NCBI RefSeq assembly: GCF_023898315.1
Contig: NC_064618.1
Location: 247,975,076-248,039,075 of the forward strand
DNA from: Schistocerca nitens
Lineage: Eukaryota > Arthropoda > Insecta > Orthoptera > Acrididae
Length of the DNA stretch: 64,000 bases
Reading direction: 5' to 3'
Shown here: positions 20,535 through 31,155 of the stretch, piece by piece
Numbering within the stretch: position 1 is the first letter of the stretch
Layout of the letters: each line of letters opens with the position of its first letter
The notes under the pieces: generated by a model
Told to the model about the DNA's origin: nothing
Seen by the model: the letters and a program-made list of their open reading frames with translations, nothing else
Database searches by the model: none
Made by a program: the position numbers and the translations under genes

Positions 20535-21087
20535 GTTCTGGAGCGCAGAGAGGGTATAAAAAGTAGACTGGCAATGGCAAGGAAAGTGTTTCTGAAGAAG
20601 AGAAATTTGTTAACATCGAGTATAGATTTAAGCGTCAGGATGTCGATTCTGAAAGTATTTGTATGGAGTGTAGCCATGTATGGAAATGAAACATGGACGA
20701 TAAATAGTTTGGACAAGCAGAGAATAGAAGCTTTCGAAATGTGGTGCTACAGAAGAATGCTGAAGATTAAATGGGTAGATCACGTAACTAATGAGGAGGT
20801 ATTGAATAGAATTGGGGAGAAGAGGAGTTTCTGGTACAACTTGACTAGAAGAAAGGATCGGTTGGTAGGACATGTTCTGAGGCATCAAGGGATCACCAAT
20901 TTAATATTGGAGGGCAGCGTGGAGGGTAAAAATCGTAGAGGGAGACCAAGAGATGAATATACTAAACAGATTCAGAAGGATGTAGGTTGCAGTAAGTACT
21001 GGGAGATGAAGAAGCTCGCACGGGATAGAGTAGCATGTAGAGCTGCATCAAACTAGTCTCAGGACTGAAGAGCCCAACAACAACAAC
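20535..21087 (+). pseudogene. LINE family B C-terminal coding end, 5'-truncated, (CAA)n tail
   Basis: Open frame 20574-21056 (160 codons) is the intact C-terminal part of the LINE protein: FLKKRNLLTSSIDLSVR, WSVAMYGNETWTINSLDKQR, CYRRMLKIKWVDHVTNEEVL, RLVGHVLRHQGITN and KNRRGRPRDEYTKQIQKDVG. It aligns through its length with the copy at 25.1-25.6 kb. It ends at a stop followed by CAACAACAACAAC. The RT palm is missing, as expected for a 5'-truncated insertion. Confidence 0.88.
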
Positions 21088-21829
21088 ATGAAGATATACA
21101 TCGTTGTCGTTTATAGACCTAGTGCTACAACGAAGAAAATGTATCACAGTATTGTTGTGATGAAATAAACACTTATTCGATTGTGTGAGCTATGTTAGAA
21201 CATTACAGCGTATTGTAAACTACTTATAGTTCAAAATTACTAAAAACAGAGATTGCCTTTTGTCTCGAAGCTACGCTGACATTGCGACAAAACACTTTTC
21301 TTCGAGCAGAGGCTGAAACCTACTGGGAGGTTGCAGACACGAAAACGAGCGATGCAAAGGAAGCACACGGTGTTAAGTACACGCTATAATCAGGGACAGA
21401 AAGTTTAGTTAACTCCTCGAGCATTTATGTAGTACATTAAGGAGTGAGGAGGCAGTGCAACGGGAATTACGACAGCGGATTGTAGAGTCGGGCCGCCTGA
21501 GAGCCGGTGGCCGGTGCGTCATAGAGTCGGTTAGGGCGTCGGTGCAGCGAGAGGGCGCGTTATTAATTTGGCTTATTAGCCGGGACGTTTCACGGCCAGG
21601 GCGTTAAATGAATTCGTAGGAGAACGAGGCTTTACGGCGGGTGATTAGGCTGTGCCGTGTTGCGCCGCCACGGTCCCGGGCGACCACAATTACCGTCGCT
21701 CCGCAGGCGGCACCTTTAACACTGACTCCTCCACGCCCTCGGACCATCAAGTACAGCTAAGTGCGCCGACCGCCGTCTCTGGCCTGCGAGGCGGATGCAC
21801 TTCCGTGCTATTGTTTCCGAGGCATCTTC
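21088..21829. other. Unannotated region, GC-rich in its right half
   Basis: 21430-21830 is GC- and CpG-rich. The 191-codon frame 21652-22227 has no domain and runs into a SINE, so it is rejected as a gene. No other features. Confidence 0.35.
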
Positions 21830-22060
21830 CTGCCAGATTAGTACACTGGACTCGCATTCGGGAGGAAGGCGGTTCAAACTTGTCTCCGGCCGTCCCGATT
21901 TATGTTTTCCGTAATTTCCCTAAATCGTTTCAGGGAAATGCCGGGATGGTTTCTTTGAAAGGGCACGGCCGATTTTCTTCCCTAATCCGAGTTTGTGCTC
22001 CGTCTCTAATGACCTCTTTTCGACGGGACGTTAAACACTTAATCTCCTTCTTCTCCGTCC
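21830..22060 (+). mobile_element. SINE family 3, diverged
   Basis: Shares TTAGTACACTGGACTCGCAT, GGAGGAAGGCGGTTCAA (degenerate B box), TTTTCCGTAATTTCCCTAAA and GAAAGGGCACGGCCGA with the copy at 6.6 kb. The tail ends in CGGGACGTTAAACACTTAAT. The head is eroded, so the start is approximate. Confidence 0.75.
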
Positions 22061-22671
22061 CTGCCAGTCCTACACACTCTGCAAGCCACGGTACGCTGCG
22101 TAGTGAAACGTACTTAATACCACTCTCCCTATTCCGTCCATGGATGGGGTATGAAAAAATGACTGTCGCCCGCGCGCGAAAATGCGATTTCTTTTGGGTG
22201 TCGTATCTCCGATTCTATTGGTCATAGTGATAAGGCGTCAAGTGTTTTGGATACCCCTTGGCCTAGCGACAATTTGTACACCTATCGTAAGAATGGGCGT
22301 ACTGTAGCTGTGGTACAGTACAGGGTCAAACTTTAAACATTTCACACTTCCTCCATGGTTATTCTACGTTAAGTGTGACCTATGGTGGACTTTAGGCGAC
22401 TTAAAACTTTTTTTCGAAATCATTATCCTTTACCGATATCCAGAGGTTCACAATTACCGTACCTAAGCATGTAAAATATGCACTAATACCCCATCTGAAA
22501 CGTAAATGTAGTTTTAACTGACGCAGTGAACACATAACAGGTGTTCTAGCGTCAGCGCAAGGATTCTAAGGTCACCAAACAATGTTTTTTTAGTCAACAT
22601 TTTTTCACCAATAAAATTTTATGACGTGTTGCCTCTGTATAATGGGCACTTCGCGGCTATACACACTATGC
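22061..22671. other. Region without recognised features
   Basis: No domains or repeats recognised. It ends with the left copy of the duplication CCAAACTGGTAC. Confidence 0.3.
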
Positions 22672-22683
22672 CCAAACTGGTAC

Positions 22684-22886
22684 GCCGGCCGGGATGGCCG
22701 AGCGGTTCTAGGCGCTACAGTCTGGAACCGCGCGATCGCTACGGTCGCAGGTTCGAATCCTGCCTCGGGCATGGATGTGTGTGATGTCCTTAGGTTATTT
22801 AGGTTTAAGTAGTTCTAAGTTCTAGGGGACTGATAACCTCAGAAGTTAAGTCGCATAGTGCTCAGAGCCATTTGAACCATTTTGAA
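22684..22886 (+). mobile_element. SINE family 1A, full length, exact 12-bp duplication
   Basis: Complete copy with A box TGGCCGAGCGG, B box GGTTCGAATCC and intact tail, including a second TTTTGAA. The duplication CCAAACTGGTAC is exact at 22672-22683 and 22887-22898. Confidence 0.93.
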
Positions 22887-22898
22887 CCAAACTGGTAC

Positions 22899-23270
22899 TG
22901 CAATGACAAAAAATGGACTGAAAAAGTTGTAACATGCCTGAAAAGAACGTAAAATGACTGACAAAAATTATGTAACACTAGAAAGACGTCAAATTCGGTA
23001 AAATATTTCTAATAGCTGTTTACTCTTTGCAGATACTAGTCGTATGGTGGACGTTTTCGATGAATTGCAATGGATGAAAAAAAGCATCCAGAAAGAAAGT
23101 AATGCAAAAGATTTTGTCTTAACCTTATAACATGAGTAATTATTTGTTGTTTATATGTGTCGAAGTATACAAATATGTCGAGCTATATAAATACTGTCGA
23201 AACTTTACGGACCTATAGAACTCGTTTTATATGAACAGCACTCCTCATTGTAGCAGAGAAAAGAAGGAAA
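22899..23270. other. AT-rich stretch without recognised features
   Basis: No open frame of note and no repeat signature seen. Confidence 0.3.
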
Positions 23271-24218
23271 CCAACGGAAAAATGTTTCTGTCGGGCTACA
23301 CGAAAGGTGAATATCTTCTTCTTTAAAGCACTCTGACAGAAAAGTGGGAAACCAGCTGCTTCAATCCTAATTTCGCTTTCCTAAACAAGAATTTTGGCAT
23401 GGAAACGTCTTCGCGTTTTTTTGTGCTGGAAGAGAGTAGCAGAGAAACAATCGAAGCGAGCGGAGACAGTGCTACTTGGAGAGATAAAGGAGACAGTGAT
23501 GATGGTAGAGAGAAAGTGGCTGTGAAAGAGAAAGAGAGGTGGATGAAGGCAATTGCAGTGGGACACGAATAGAAAAGAGATAATGGTGGTCAGATGAGAT
23601 GTTACGGCAGTAAAAGAGAGATGGACGGAGATAGCAGCTCTGGGAGCAAAATAGAGAGGAGACAGTGGAAATGAAAAATATGGGTGAGCGGTGAGCGTAC
23701 ATGGGCTTGGGGGGAAGGGGGTCGGAACTCTCTTAGACCGGCGAATTTCAACATTTAGAAACAGGGAGGGCTTATTTTACATCGAACTTTTAAATACGTG
23801 GTTGTAAGAGGAAAAGTAAATTGGACTCACAGAATTTTCTGAGATGCCGAAGTATCCTGGAGACAGTGCCTGTGTGGAAAGAAAGGCAAAAGGAGACAGT
23901 GTAAGAGAGAGAGAGAGAGAGAGACGGGGGGGGGGGGGGGGGGGGAGACAGTGGCGGTGGGATGTACTGTAAATCAGCGGAAAAAAAGGAGACGGAGAGA
24001 GAGGTATATATGTAGACAGTGGCAGCTAGAGCGAGATGCCGAATAGGAATTTGGAATGTTCTGCGTTAAAAAAAGCGTGAATATGTTCGCATGCCAAAAT
24101 TTTTGTTTAGGAAGGCAGAATGGGATTGAGGCAGCTCTTTCACCACTTTTCTGTCAGAATATTTTAAAGAGGAGCCTATTCACATTTTTTTTCTACGACA
24201 GGAGCATTTTCTGGCTGG
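23271..24218. mobile_element. Terminal-inverted-repeat element with internal GGAGACAGTG minisatellite
   Basis: Left 23271-23412 and right about 24068-24218 are inverted copies. Landmarks: CTGACAGAAAAGTGG at left faces CCACTTTTCTGTCAG at right; TTTTGGCATG faces CATGCCAAAA; TCCTAAACAA(G/A)AATTTTGG lies inside both arms. The interior repeats GGAGACAGTG many times (for example at 23462, 23489, 23651, 23861, 23890, 23945), with a GA run (23903-23923) and a G run (23926-23945). There is no coding capacity. Probably a non-autonomous DNA transposon. Target duplication is unclear. Confidence 0.75.
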
Positions 24219-24220
24219 TA

Positions 24221-24265
24221 CACTAATGAGCCGAAACATTTACGACCAGCCACTTAATACATTTG
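24221..24265. mobile_element. Terminal fragment of a Tc1-like element
   Basis: TA followed by CACTAATGAGCCGAAACATT, which resembles the termini of Tc1-like elements in this window (TA-CACT...). Only about 45 bases remain. The assignment is weak. Confidence 0.35.
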
Positions 24266-24276
24266 GAATTCAATAC

Positions 24277-24510
24277 TGTTAGGGCCTAAAGTCAAGTGCC
24301 GGCAGGCCAGTCGGGAACGATAGAGAAGAGACGGCTGTGGGAAGATGTCACACACTGACCGACCCCTCTCCAGGACGACAACGCGGCAGCAGCAGCCCCT
24401 ATGTGGAGACGATATAGGCGCCGCGATCGACTGGCGACGGCCAGTTGAGTAGCAGCTTCAAGGCTAGCGACTTGGATACAAGCGTCAACGCTCGTTACTT
24501 CCCTTGTGCA
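24277..24510 (+). mobile_element. Possible LTR fragment
   Basis: Begins TGTTAGGGCCTAAAGTC and has LTR-like composition. I recall this sequence as the start of an LTR repeat but cannot verify it. It passes directly into SINE 1B sequence at about 24511, so its 3' end is lost. Confidence 0.25.
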
Positions 24511-24653
24511 CTCTATGGTCCCGGCGGAGGTTCGAGTCCTCCCTCGGGTATGGCTGTGTGTGTTTGTCCTTAGGATGATTTAGGTTAAGTAGTGTGTAAG
24601 CTTAGGGACTGATGACCTTCGCAGTTAAGTCCCATACGATTTCACGCACATGT
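24511..24653 (+). mobile_element. SINE family 1B, 5'-truncated
   Basis: Begins in the tRNA-like region (CGGCGGAGGTTCGAGTCCTC, with an intact B box) and continues GTGTGTGTTTGTCCTTAGGA, AAGCTTAGGGACTGATGACC and TTAAGTCCCATACGATTTCA. The head with the A box is missing. Confidence 0.85.
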
Positions 24654-24735
24654 AAGCAGGAGATCCCGGGTTCGGGTCCCGGTCGGGTACACATTTCCAC
24701 CTGTTCCCGTTGATATATATCAACGCCCGTCATTT
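24654..24735 (+). mobile_element. tRNA-like SINE 3' part (family 6)
   Basis: AAGCAGGAGATCCCGGGTTC and GGGTCCCGGTCGGGTACACA form a tRNA-like T arm with a B-box match, followed by TTGATATATATCAACGCC, a short palindrome. It abuts the 1B tail. The upstream half of the head is missing. Recognised from memory as a locust SINE. Confidence 0.45.
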
Positions 24736-24795
24736 TAAGAGGTACTGGATCCCCCTGCGGTGTCCAAATCGTGTTGCTATTTGTCTTTTTACAAA

Positions 24796-25649
24796 CTCAA
24801 AAGAAAAATTCGGAGTAGGTATTAAAATTCATGGAGAAGAAGTAAAAACTTTGAGGTTCGCCGATGACATTGTAATTCTGTCAGAGACAGCAAAGGACTT
24901 GGAAGAGCAGTTGAACGGAATGGACAGTGTCTTGAAAGGAGGATATAAGATGAACATCAACAAAAGCAAAACGAGGATAATGGAATGTAGTCGAATTAAA
25001 TCGGGTGATGCTGAGGGTATTAGATTAGGAAATGAGACACTTAAAGTAGTAAAGGAGTTTTGCTATTTAGGGAGTAAAATAACTGATGATGGTCGAAGTA
25101 GAGAGGATATAAAATGTAGACTGGCAATGGCAAGGAAATCGTTTCTGAAGAAGAGAAATTTGTTAAAATCGAGTATAGATTTAAGTGTCAGAAAGTCGTT
25201 TCTGAAATAATTTGTATGGAGTGTAGCCATGTATGGAAGTGAAACATGGACGATAACCAGTTTGGACAAGAAGAGAATAGAAGCTTTCGAAATGTGATGC
25301 TACAGAAGAATGCTGAAGATAAGGTGGGTAGATCACGTAACTAATGAGGAGGTATTGAATAGGATTGGAGAGAAGAGAAGTTTGTGGCACAACTTGACTA
25401 GAAGAAGGGATCGGTTGGTAGGACATGTTTTGAGGCATCAAGGGATCACAAATTTAGCGTTGGAGGGCAGCGTGGAGGGTAAAAATCGTAGAGGGAGACC
25501 AAGAGATCAATACACTAAGCAGATTCAGAAGGATGTAGGTTGCAGTAGGTACTGGGAGATGAAGAAGCTTGCACAGGATAGAGTAGCATGGAGAGCTGTA
25601 TCAAACCAGTCCCAGGACTGAAGACCACAACAACAACAACAACAACAAA
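24796..25649 (+). pseudogene. LINE family B, RT palm to 3' end, best copy in window
   Basis: The longest LINE-B copy. The frame from 24796 reads GVGIKIHGEEVKTLRFADDI with the catalytic FADD, then KTRIMECSRIKSGDAEGIR, YLGSKITDDGRSREDIKCRL and a break at a TAA near 25207. A second frame 25310-25621 gives the rest through GRPRDQYTKQIQKDVG to the natural stop. It ends in (CAA)n at 25625-25649. The endonuclease and finger domains are missing. One in-frame stop near 25207 and another near 25297 inactivate it. Clade probably RTE- or endonuclease-RT-like; not settled from sequence alone. Confidence 0.88.
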
Positions 25650-25714
25650 TGAAACGTGTCAGGAAGCTGTAATTCGCTTTTTGTTATTTTTATTTTATAA
25701 ACTGTAGCTTGAGA

Positions 25715-25901
25715 GCCGCACGGGGTAGCCGCGCGGTCTAGGGTACCTTGTCACGGTCCGTGCGGCTCCCCCGTCGGAGATTCGTGTCCTCCCTCGGGCA
25801 TGGGTGTGTGTGTTGTCCATAGTGTTAGTTTAAGTAGCATGTAGGCTTATGGACTGATGACCTCAGCAGTTTGGTCCCATAAGAACTTATCACAAGTTTC
25901 C
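25715..25901 (+). mobile_element. SINE family 1B, full length, exact 10-bp duplication
   Basis: Head GCCGCACGGGGTAGCCGCGC, a B box mutated to GATTCGTGTCC, then the 1B body. The duplication TAGCTTGAGA is exact at 25705-25714 and 25902-25911. Confidence 0.9.
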
Positions 25902-25911
25902 TAGCTTGAGA

Positions 25912-26744
25912 AGTCACTACTTGATAAACAAACAAATTCACACCATGGGGTAAAGTAGGAAGACGGCGACTCGAACAGCACGGAAGGCAACAGAAATTTT
26001 CCCTGTCATTCACACGAGAAATAAGACAAGCAGTGATCGTCAGTAAGTTGAGATCAAATGTACCCCTTAAGAGAATTAATGTAGCACGGCTGGTTCCGCT
26101 GACGTGTCCGCGCTTCTGTTGCCGGAAGGAAGCCCTGGCATCGTCAGAGGGAGCCCCTACAACGCCGTCCCTGCTTAACGCACCGAGGCTCTGCGCTGCG
26201 TGCTGCGTCAGCTGGCGCTAGAGGCGTCCGCGTCAACTCACCTTGCGTCTAGCTGCGGAACGGAACGTCAAAACGTTCCACAGTGCGTATCGAATGGCAG
26301 CATTTACGCAGGTAATCAACAGAACGGAACGGGACTGGACGTCAACGCCATCGTTTCTCGTAAAGAAATTTTTGACGTTGACATTGGTGGGGTGACGGTG
26401 ACTCAGAAGGGAACCTCCTGTCGCCGCGCTCGCCCATGTTATAGTTGTGGCCTTCGTGCTTTTCCGTCTTCATTAAGTTGTTACTTTTATTTCGTGACAC
26501 TTTCCAAATGTTCCACGACGACCTGGATATTTTTTCCACGAGTATTCTTCCACTAAAGAGTCCAGACATCTGAAAACGGAAATCATTTAGGTTGTAACCT
26601 GAACGAAAAAGCCAACATTGCCCATAAATAGGAAAACAGATTCATGAAACAATTGTAATCAAATAACCTTTATAACGAGTGCGTGCAGAAACGTATTGCC
26701 TTCGCATTTTCTATGCGAAAACAATGCTTTTAAATTAAAACAAA
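25912..26744. other. Unannotated region, GC-rich at left
   Basis: 26080-26300 is GC-rich. Plus frame 26200-26556 (118 codons) and minus frame 26342-26569 overlap without recognisable domains. No exon evidence. Confidence 0.3.
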
Positions 26745-27309
26745 CGTTATTGACAATATAGATTTTTATTCTTCATGACTACATATTTGCAGCCCTCTGC
26801 TGCTAGAGGGCTCCCCACTGTAGCGTGTAACGTAATGGAGAGCACCGTAACTACGCCGTTGTGTGAGAAACAGCGGGCTCCAAGTGAATTTCGAATTCGA
26901 AGAATTCGTCCCGACTCTGCTTCAGCATGACAATGCCAGACCACTCACGAGGGCCGCGACACCTGCAATAATCCGTCGCCTTTGGTTCACCGTCATCGAT
27001 CATCCTCCATACAAATCCGACATGGCCCCATCAGATTTTCACTTGTCTCCAAAACTTAAAGAACTCGTTCGAGGACTTCACTTTGGAAGTGATGAGGTGA
27101 GACTCTCAACAAAGCCTAACATTCTATAGTGGCGGCATCAACAAACTGTCGTCTCGTTGGGAGAAATGTGTTCATCGTCAGGACAACTGTGTTGAGAAAT
27201 AGACGTGAAGAATAAAGTTGTAGAATGTTAATCACATTTGTTTTATTCAAAAAGCTTTAAGATTTGTCACATAAAAAAATCGGAGGCATTAGTTTTCCAC
27301 ATGCCCTCG
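26745..27309 (+). mobile_element. Mariner-like element (family 1), transposase C-terminal half with D34D
   Basis: Open frame 26863-27129. It reads TLLQHDNARP (second catalytic D), HPPYKSDMAPSDFHL (third D) and PKLKELVRGLHFGSDE. Exactly 34 residues separate the two aspartates, the D34D signature of mariner. The start ATG shown is arbitrary, because the N-terminal third with the first D is absent. The 3' terminus CGGAGGCATTAGTTTTC...CCCTCG matches the copies at 15.1 and 53.3 kb. A TA is not preserved on the right (TTG). Confidence 0.85.
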
Positions 27310-27627
27310 TTGAAGCGTTAAAGTAAGCTCTGTTGAGAGGAGAAAAAACCATCTTTTACGATGTTTGACACTTAGAAAGAAAAAAAAGCAGTGATTAAAG
27401 TGAAAAACTCTAGGTATTACTTTCTAACTTTTTTTTCGACGTGCAGAACTTCTAGCGGTTTTTTTCCTAAACAATTTTCAGGTTAGAGTAGTTTGGTATC
27501 ACATGTAACCCTGTGACGTTACGTCTGCTCTTATGAACTCCGTCTCGAAGGGACATTTAAATAAGCTACTACCGTCAGTCATATCTTGGTAAGACTTCAG
27601 ACTGGTGCATTGGTTGGCTACTTGCTT
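27310..27627. other. Short stretch without recognised features
   Basis: No domain or repeat seen. Several short T and A tracts. Confidence 0.3.
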
Positions 27628-27638
27628 TAAATGTTAAG

Positions 27639-27816
27639 GAAAATGTGTGTGAGTTCTTAAGCGACCAAACTGCATAGGTCATCGGTCCCTAGACTTATAC
27701 ACTACTTAAGCTAACTTATGCAAAGAACAACACACACACCCATGCCCGAGGGAGGACTCAACCTCCGGCGGGAGGGGCCGCGCAGTCAGTGACATGGCGC
27801 CTCTAACCACGCGGCC
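27639..27816 (-). mobile_element. SINE family 1B, antisense, exact 10-bp duplication
   Basis: Complete antisense copy from the GTGTGTGAGTTCTTAAG tail to the GCGCCTCTAACCACGCGGCC head. The duplication AAATGTTAAG is exact at 27629-27638 and 27817-27826. The B-box complement is shortened (GACTCAACCTCC). Confidence 0.9.
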
Positions 27817-28065
27817 AAATGTTAAGACAACCTAAAAACATAGTATCCTATGACTCTCACTACAAAAAAAGTCATTAACACCCGGTTTAAGGAAAACAAG
27901 AGGAACTCTTATCTGGGAAACAAGGATAAATCGGCGGTAGCAGATCATGGACATCGACCAGGCACCCACCAATTTCATTTCACAGACGCGAGGGAATTTC
28001 AAAAAGTTAGTTACGCACCGCGTCCCACACTAAGACTACTTCACAACACGACTCACCATCCGCCC

Positions 28066-28440
28066 TCGTGCTCGGATAGCTCAGAACACTTGTCCGCGAA
28101 AGGGGAAGGTCCCAGCTTCGAGTACCGGTCCGGCACACAGTATTAATCTGCCAGGAAATTTTAAATCGGCGCACACTCCGCTGCAGTGTGAAAATTCGTT
28201 CTGGACGCAACCGCCAGGTTGTGGCTAAATCACGACTCCGCGAAATCCTTTTTTCCGGGAGTGCTTGTCCCGCAAGAGATGCAGGAGAACTTCTGCGAAG
28301 TTTGGAAGGTAAGGGATAAGGTACTGGCGAAAGTAGATCTCTGAAAGCGAATTCGTGTGTCGTGCTTGGGTCTCTCAGTCAGTAGAGCACTTGCTCGCGA
28401 ATGACATAATCCCAGTTTATAGTTGCAGTCCGGATCACTG
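28066..28440 (+). mobile_element. tRNA-Lys/Ala-like SINE, two heads flanking one body
   Basis: Head 1 (28066-28139) has CGGATAGCTCAGAACACTTG and CGAGTACCGGTCCGGCACAC. The body includes CGCACACTCCGCTGCAGTGT and CGCCAGGTTGTGGCTAAATC. Head 2 (28355-28432) has TCGTGCTTGGGTCTCTCAGT and AGTAGAGCACTTGCTCGCGA. The heads resemble tRNAs with TAGCTCAG A boxes, but both are mutated and cannot fold fully, so they are not functional tRNAs. The head-body-head order indicates a tandem arrangement of a unit of about 290 bp. The related body at 51.8 kb confirms it is a repeat. Confidence 0.7.
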
Positions 28441-28599
28441 TTTGAGTCTGCGAGGAAGGCTGACTCGCCGTTCATCATCTCTTAATCAGAGACTTTTGTT
28501 TGTCTGTGAATTAATTTACGACAGACGCGAATATGTATGTTATTACAAAGCTTCCTGGCTTTGCTTGGAAAAATGTAAAGTAGCCATAACACTTGCCGA

Positions 28600-28601
<2 letters not shown>

Positions 28602-28635
<34 letters not shown>
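28602..28635 (+). repeat. (CA)n microsatellite
   Basis: 17 uninterrupted CA units, not inside a recognised SINE. Confidence 0.95.
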
Positions 28636-28637
<2 letters not shown>

Positions 28638-30410
28638 GGTCATTAACTTCAGACTTCCCATCACATCAGCTTTGTGTTTGCTCGTACACGAGTACTTTCC
28701 CTCAAGTTAGATAAGTTTGTTTCGATTTTTCCTTCAGATGCGTAAGTTAAAGTCCATCTAGACCGGTGCATGTTACCTCCAATACCATCGATTTCTACAG
28801 TGTAATGTTTTTTTTAAAATTTTTTTAGTAAAACCCGCAAATACAAACACAATATAGTTTTATTTTGTCGCCGTCCTACGACGAAAGATATAAGCAGAGA
28901 CAATAAAAGACCCACAGATGCCAAGGGTAAAACTTTTATGATTAGTAATAAAGAAAGAAAATCTTTGTGTTTTTGGACAGATTAAATGAATACTATCTAT
29001 TGATCTTATCTTATTATTCTCGTGGATATCGCCCAGATTAGATGAGTTACATGTAATGTTCTTTACATAATAATTCATTTCTGCTTTGATCGTGACGTGA
29101 TCATTATTACAAAATTACCTTTCAGAAAGTATTAATGAGAAAACCAATTGAATAATTTTAAATGTGGCCATCTATAAAATGCAATCAATTCGGTCCGTAT
29201 AAAATTTTTTAGCACCTTTTGGCTCCAGTTTATTTACTAGTTTTTAAAATTGAACCTGCGTAATTAAGAGAAGAAGCCCGGATATTGCACTAAATGAGAT
29301 TTTCATACGAAGACTACCGTTTAATAATCACACGGTCGCGCAGTTATTAAACAGATCGATTCCATAAAGATTGTGACCCTAGCTGACATTTCCTAATTTC
29401 ATAAAAGCTGAAGGAAAACGGCGGTGATATGAAAAAGAAATAACATTCACTATAGTCGTTGCACTTGAACTTTTAGTGAAGATAAAGATCAATTTCATTT
29501 TTTGATATAGCCTAACCATTCTGTCGTAACTTATGATTAAGGAAGGGTGGGAAATATTTATTCAAAATAGCGACAGGCTGTATTATAACAGGAGGTGGCC
29601 CTTTAACACATTAGCCCATTGGATATAAACTACTTTACATAGTGCCAATTTTGTACTGGAATTTAATTTTTTTTTCTTGCTAATAGTGGAAATGTGCATA
29701 GGCGTGAACTTCGTTGCGTGCTATTTTGCACGTTCTTACAAAACATTAGTAATTTATCAATTAAAAGATTTTAATTGACACGTGTCTGGGAGGGCTAGCC
29801 TTGAGGTCTGCCACTACGATACCGCGTGTGAAAACAGCCGTGAGTCCTGAAAAATGCGTTGTTAAGATGAAATCAAAACAGCCGTTGCACGAATGACGTC
29901 AGCACGCTGACCACAGAATAACGCCGTGGTGACCTTGCGTATCGTTTGCATGTGTCGTATTACCAAGGCAAGTAAGCTTTTCGTTACGCAAATTGTGCGG
30001 AGCGTACTTGTTGAGGGAAGCATGAGAGACCAGTATTTGCATACGATAATGGTACACCGATCTGAATGATCTAACGTAGCTGGTTTGGCTGTATAGTAGT
30101 AGTTCCGTCCATTGTGGGCTATATTGTTGTGGCCCCCCTCCCCTCGCCCCCCCCCCATTAATTCTACAAATGATTTCGTATTTAATCTCGAATTGACTGG
30201 TGACGAAGAGATGTTTAACCGTTCTAACTTAGACTGTAAAACGTCGTCGTTGATTACCACATTACCCTCCAAGCCACCGAAAGAGAATCGTTTCTGTTGA
30301 GTATGGAAGATGTACTGCGTTTCAGGAAATCCGCACAAAATAATAACTCACTGCAGCTCATGATTACACACACGTACCGAATATGGGAAACAAATAATAA
30401 GTTATATATT
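28636..30410. other. AT-rich region without recognised features
   Basis: About 1.8 kb. The longest frame is the minus-strand 158 codons at 29862-30338, which has no recognisable domain and a low-complexity glycine segment opposite a C-rich tract at 30137-30158. Other frames are short. No transposon motifs or terminal repeats seen. Confidence 0.35.
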
Positions 30411-30470
30411 TCTGTTGTTGTTATTGCAGTCCTCAGTTGATGCAATTCTCCATGCAAGTCTATCCTGTGC
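30411..30470 (-). pseudogene. LINE family B 3' terminus, short antisense fragment
   Basis: TGTTGTTGTTATTGCAGTCC then GATGCAATTCTCCATGCAAG and CTATCCTGTGCAAG is the reverse complement of the last 60 bases of the LINE at 25.57-25.64 kb, including the (CAA)n tail. A very short 5'-truncated insertion. Confidence 0.75.
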
Positions 30471-31155
30471 AAGAAACCAGGATATTTAAAGCCAAGGACT
30501 GGAAAATGGACGTCTTGCAGGAAATGGAAATATTCATCCATGGCCAAATGTAGAAAAATTAGATCGTAAATGAAATAACGGAGTTTAAGAATTCAAATTT
30601 CTTCATCGGCCTTAATTCCAAGACTCTTAAAATAAAAAGTACATAAAAATTAACATCATGCACGAATCTGTCCCTGCATTATCTTTGAATTTCTTTAAAG
30701 CAAAATTTTTGTACCGTCATTTTTAATTGAACAGTTGTCACAGTCGTCTTTTTTGTAATATGTTTCGCCGAACAACGTAGGTGATGTGACAGCAAGATGT
30801 GCAGAAGACATTGCAAGTGAACACCGCCGGGATCGACATATCGATAAACAAGCTTTGTTTCGACCGCCATCTTATTTTCTGCCCTACTAAGATGATTGTG
30901 ATATCGTGTTTCAGGTTAGCTTTTGAAGAAGTTTGTGAACAATTTCTAACAAGTTCAAAAGAGCCATATATCTGGAGGCACCCGAACACATCTTAAGAAA
31001 ACAGCCACAATGACAAACTGAGTGATTATTTTAAAAAATTTTTTCTTGTAAACAGCAGACCAACATTCAAAGAAACAATATCTCTTATTATGTTATCTCT
31101 GTTTTACTACACAAGATGACTGCAGCAAACGCCAAGACTATACAAAAGAATATGA
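30471..31155. other. Region without recognised features
   Basis: AT-rich; short overlapping frames on both strands. Nothing recognised. Confidence 0.3.

Noticed and set aside
21652-22227. 191-codon plus-strand frame
   Set aside because: It runs from GC-rich DNA into a SINE, shows no domain and has no codon pattern of its own.
29862-30338. 158-codon minus-strand frame
   Set aside because: No domain; a glycine stretch comes from a C-rich low-complexity tract.
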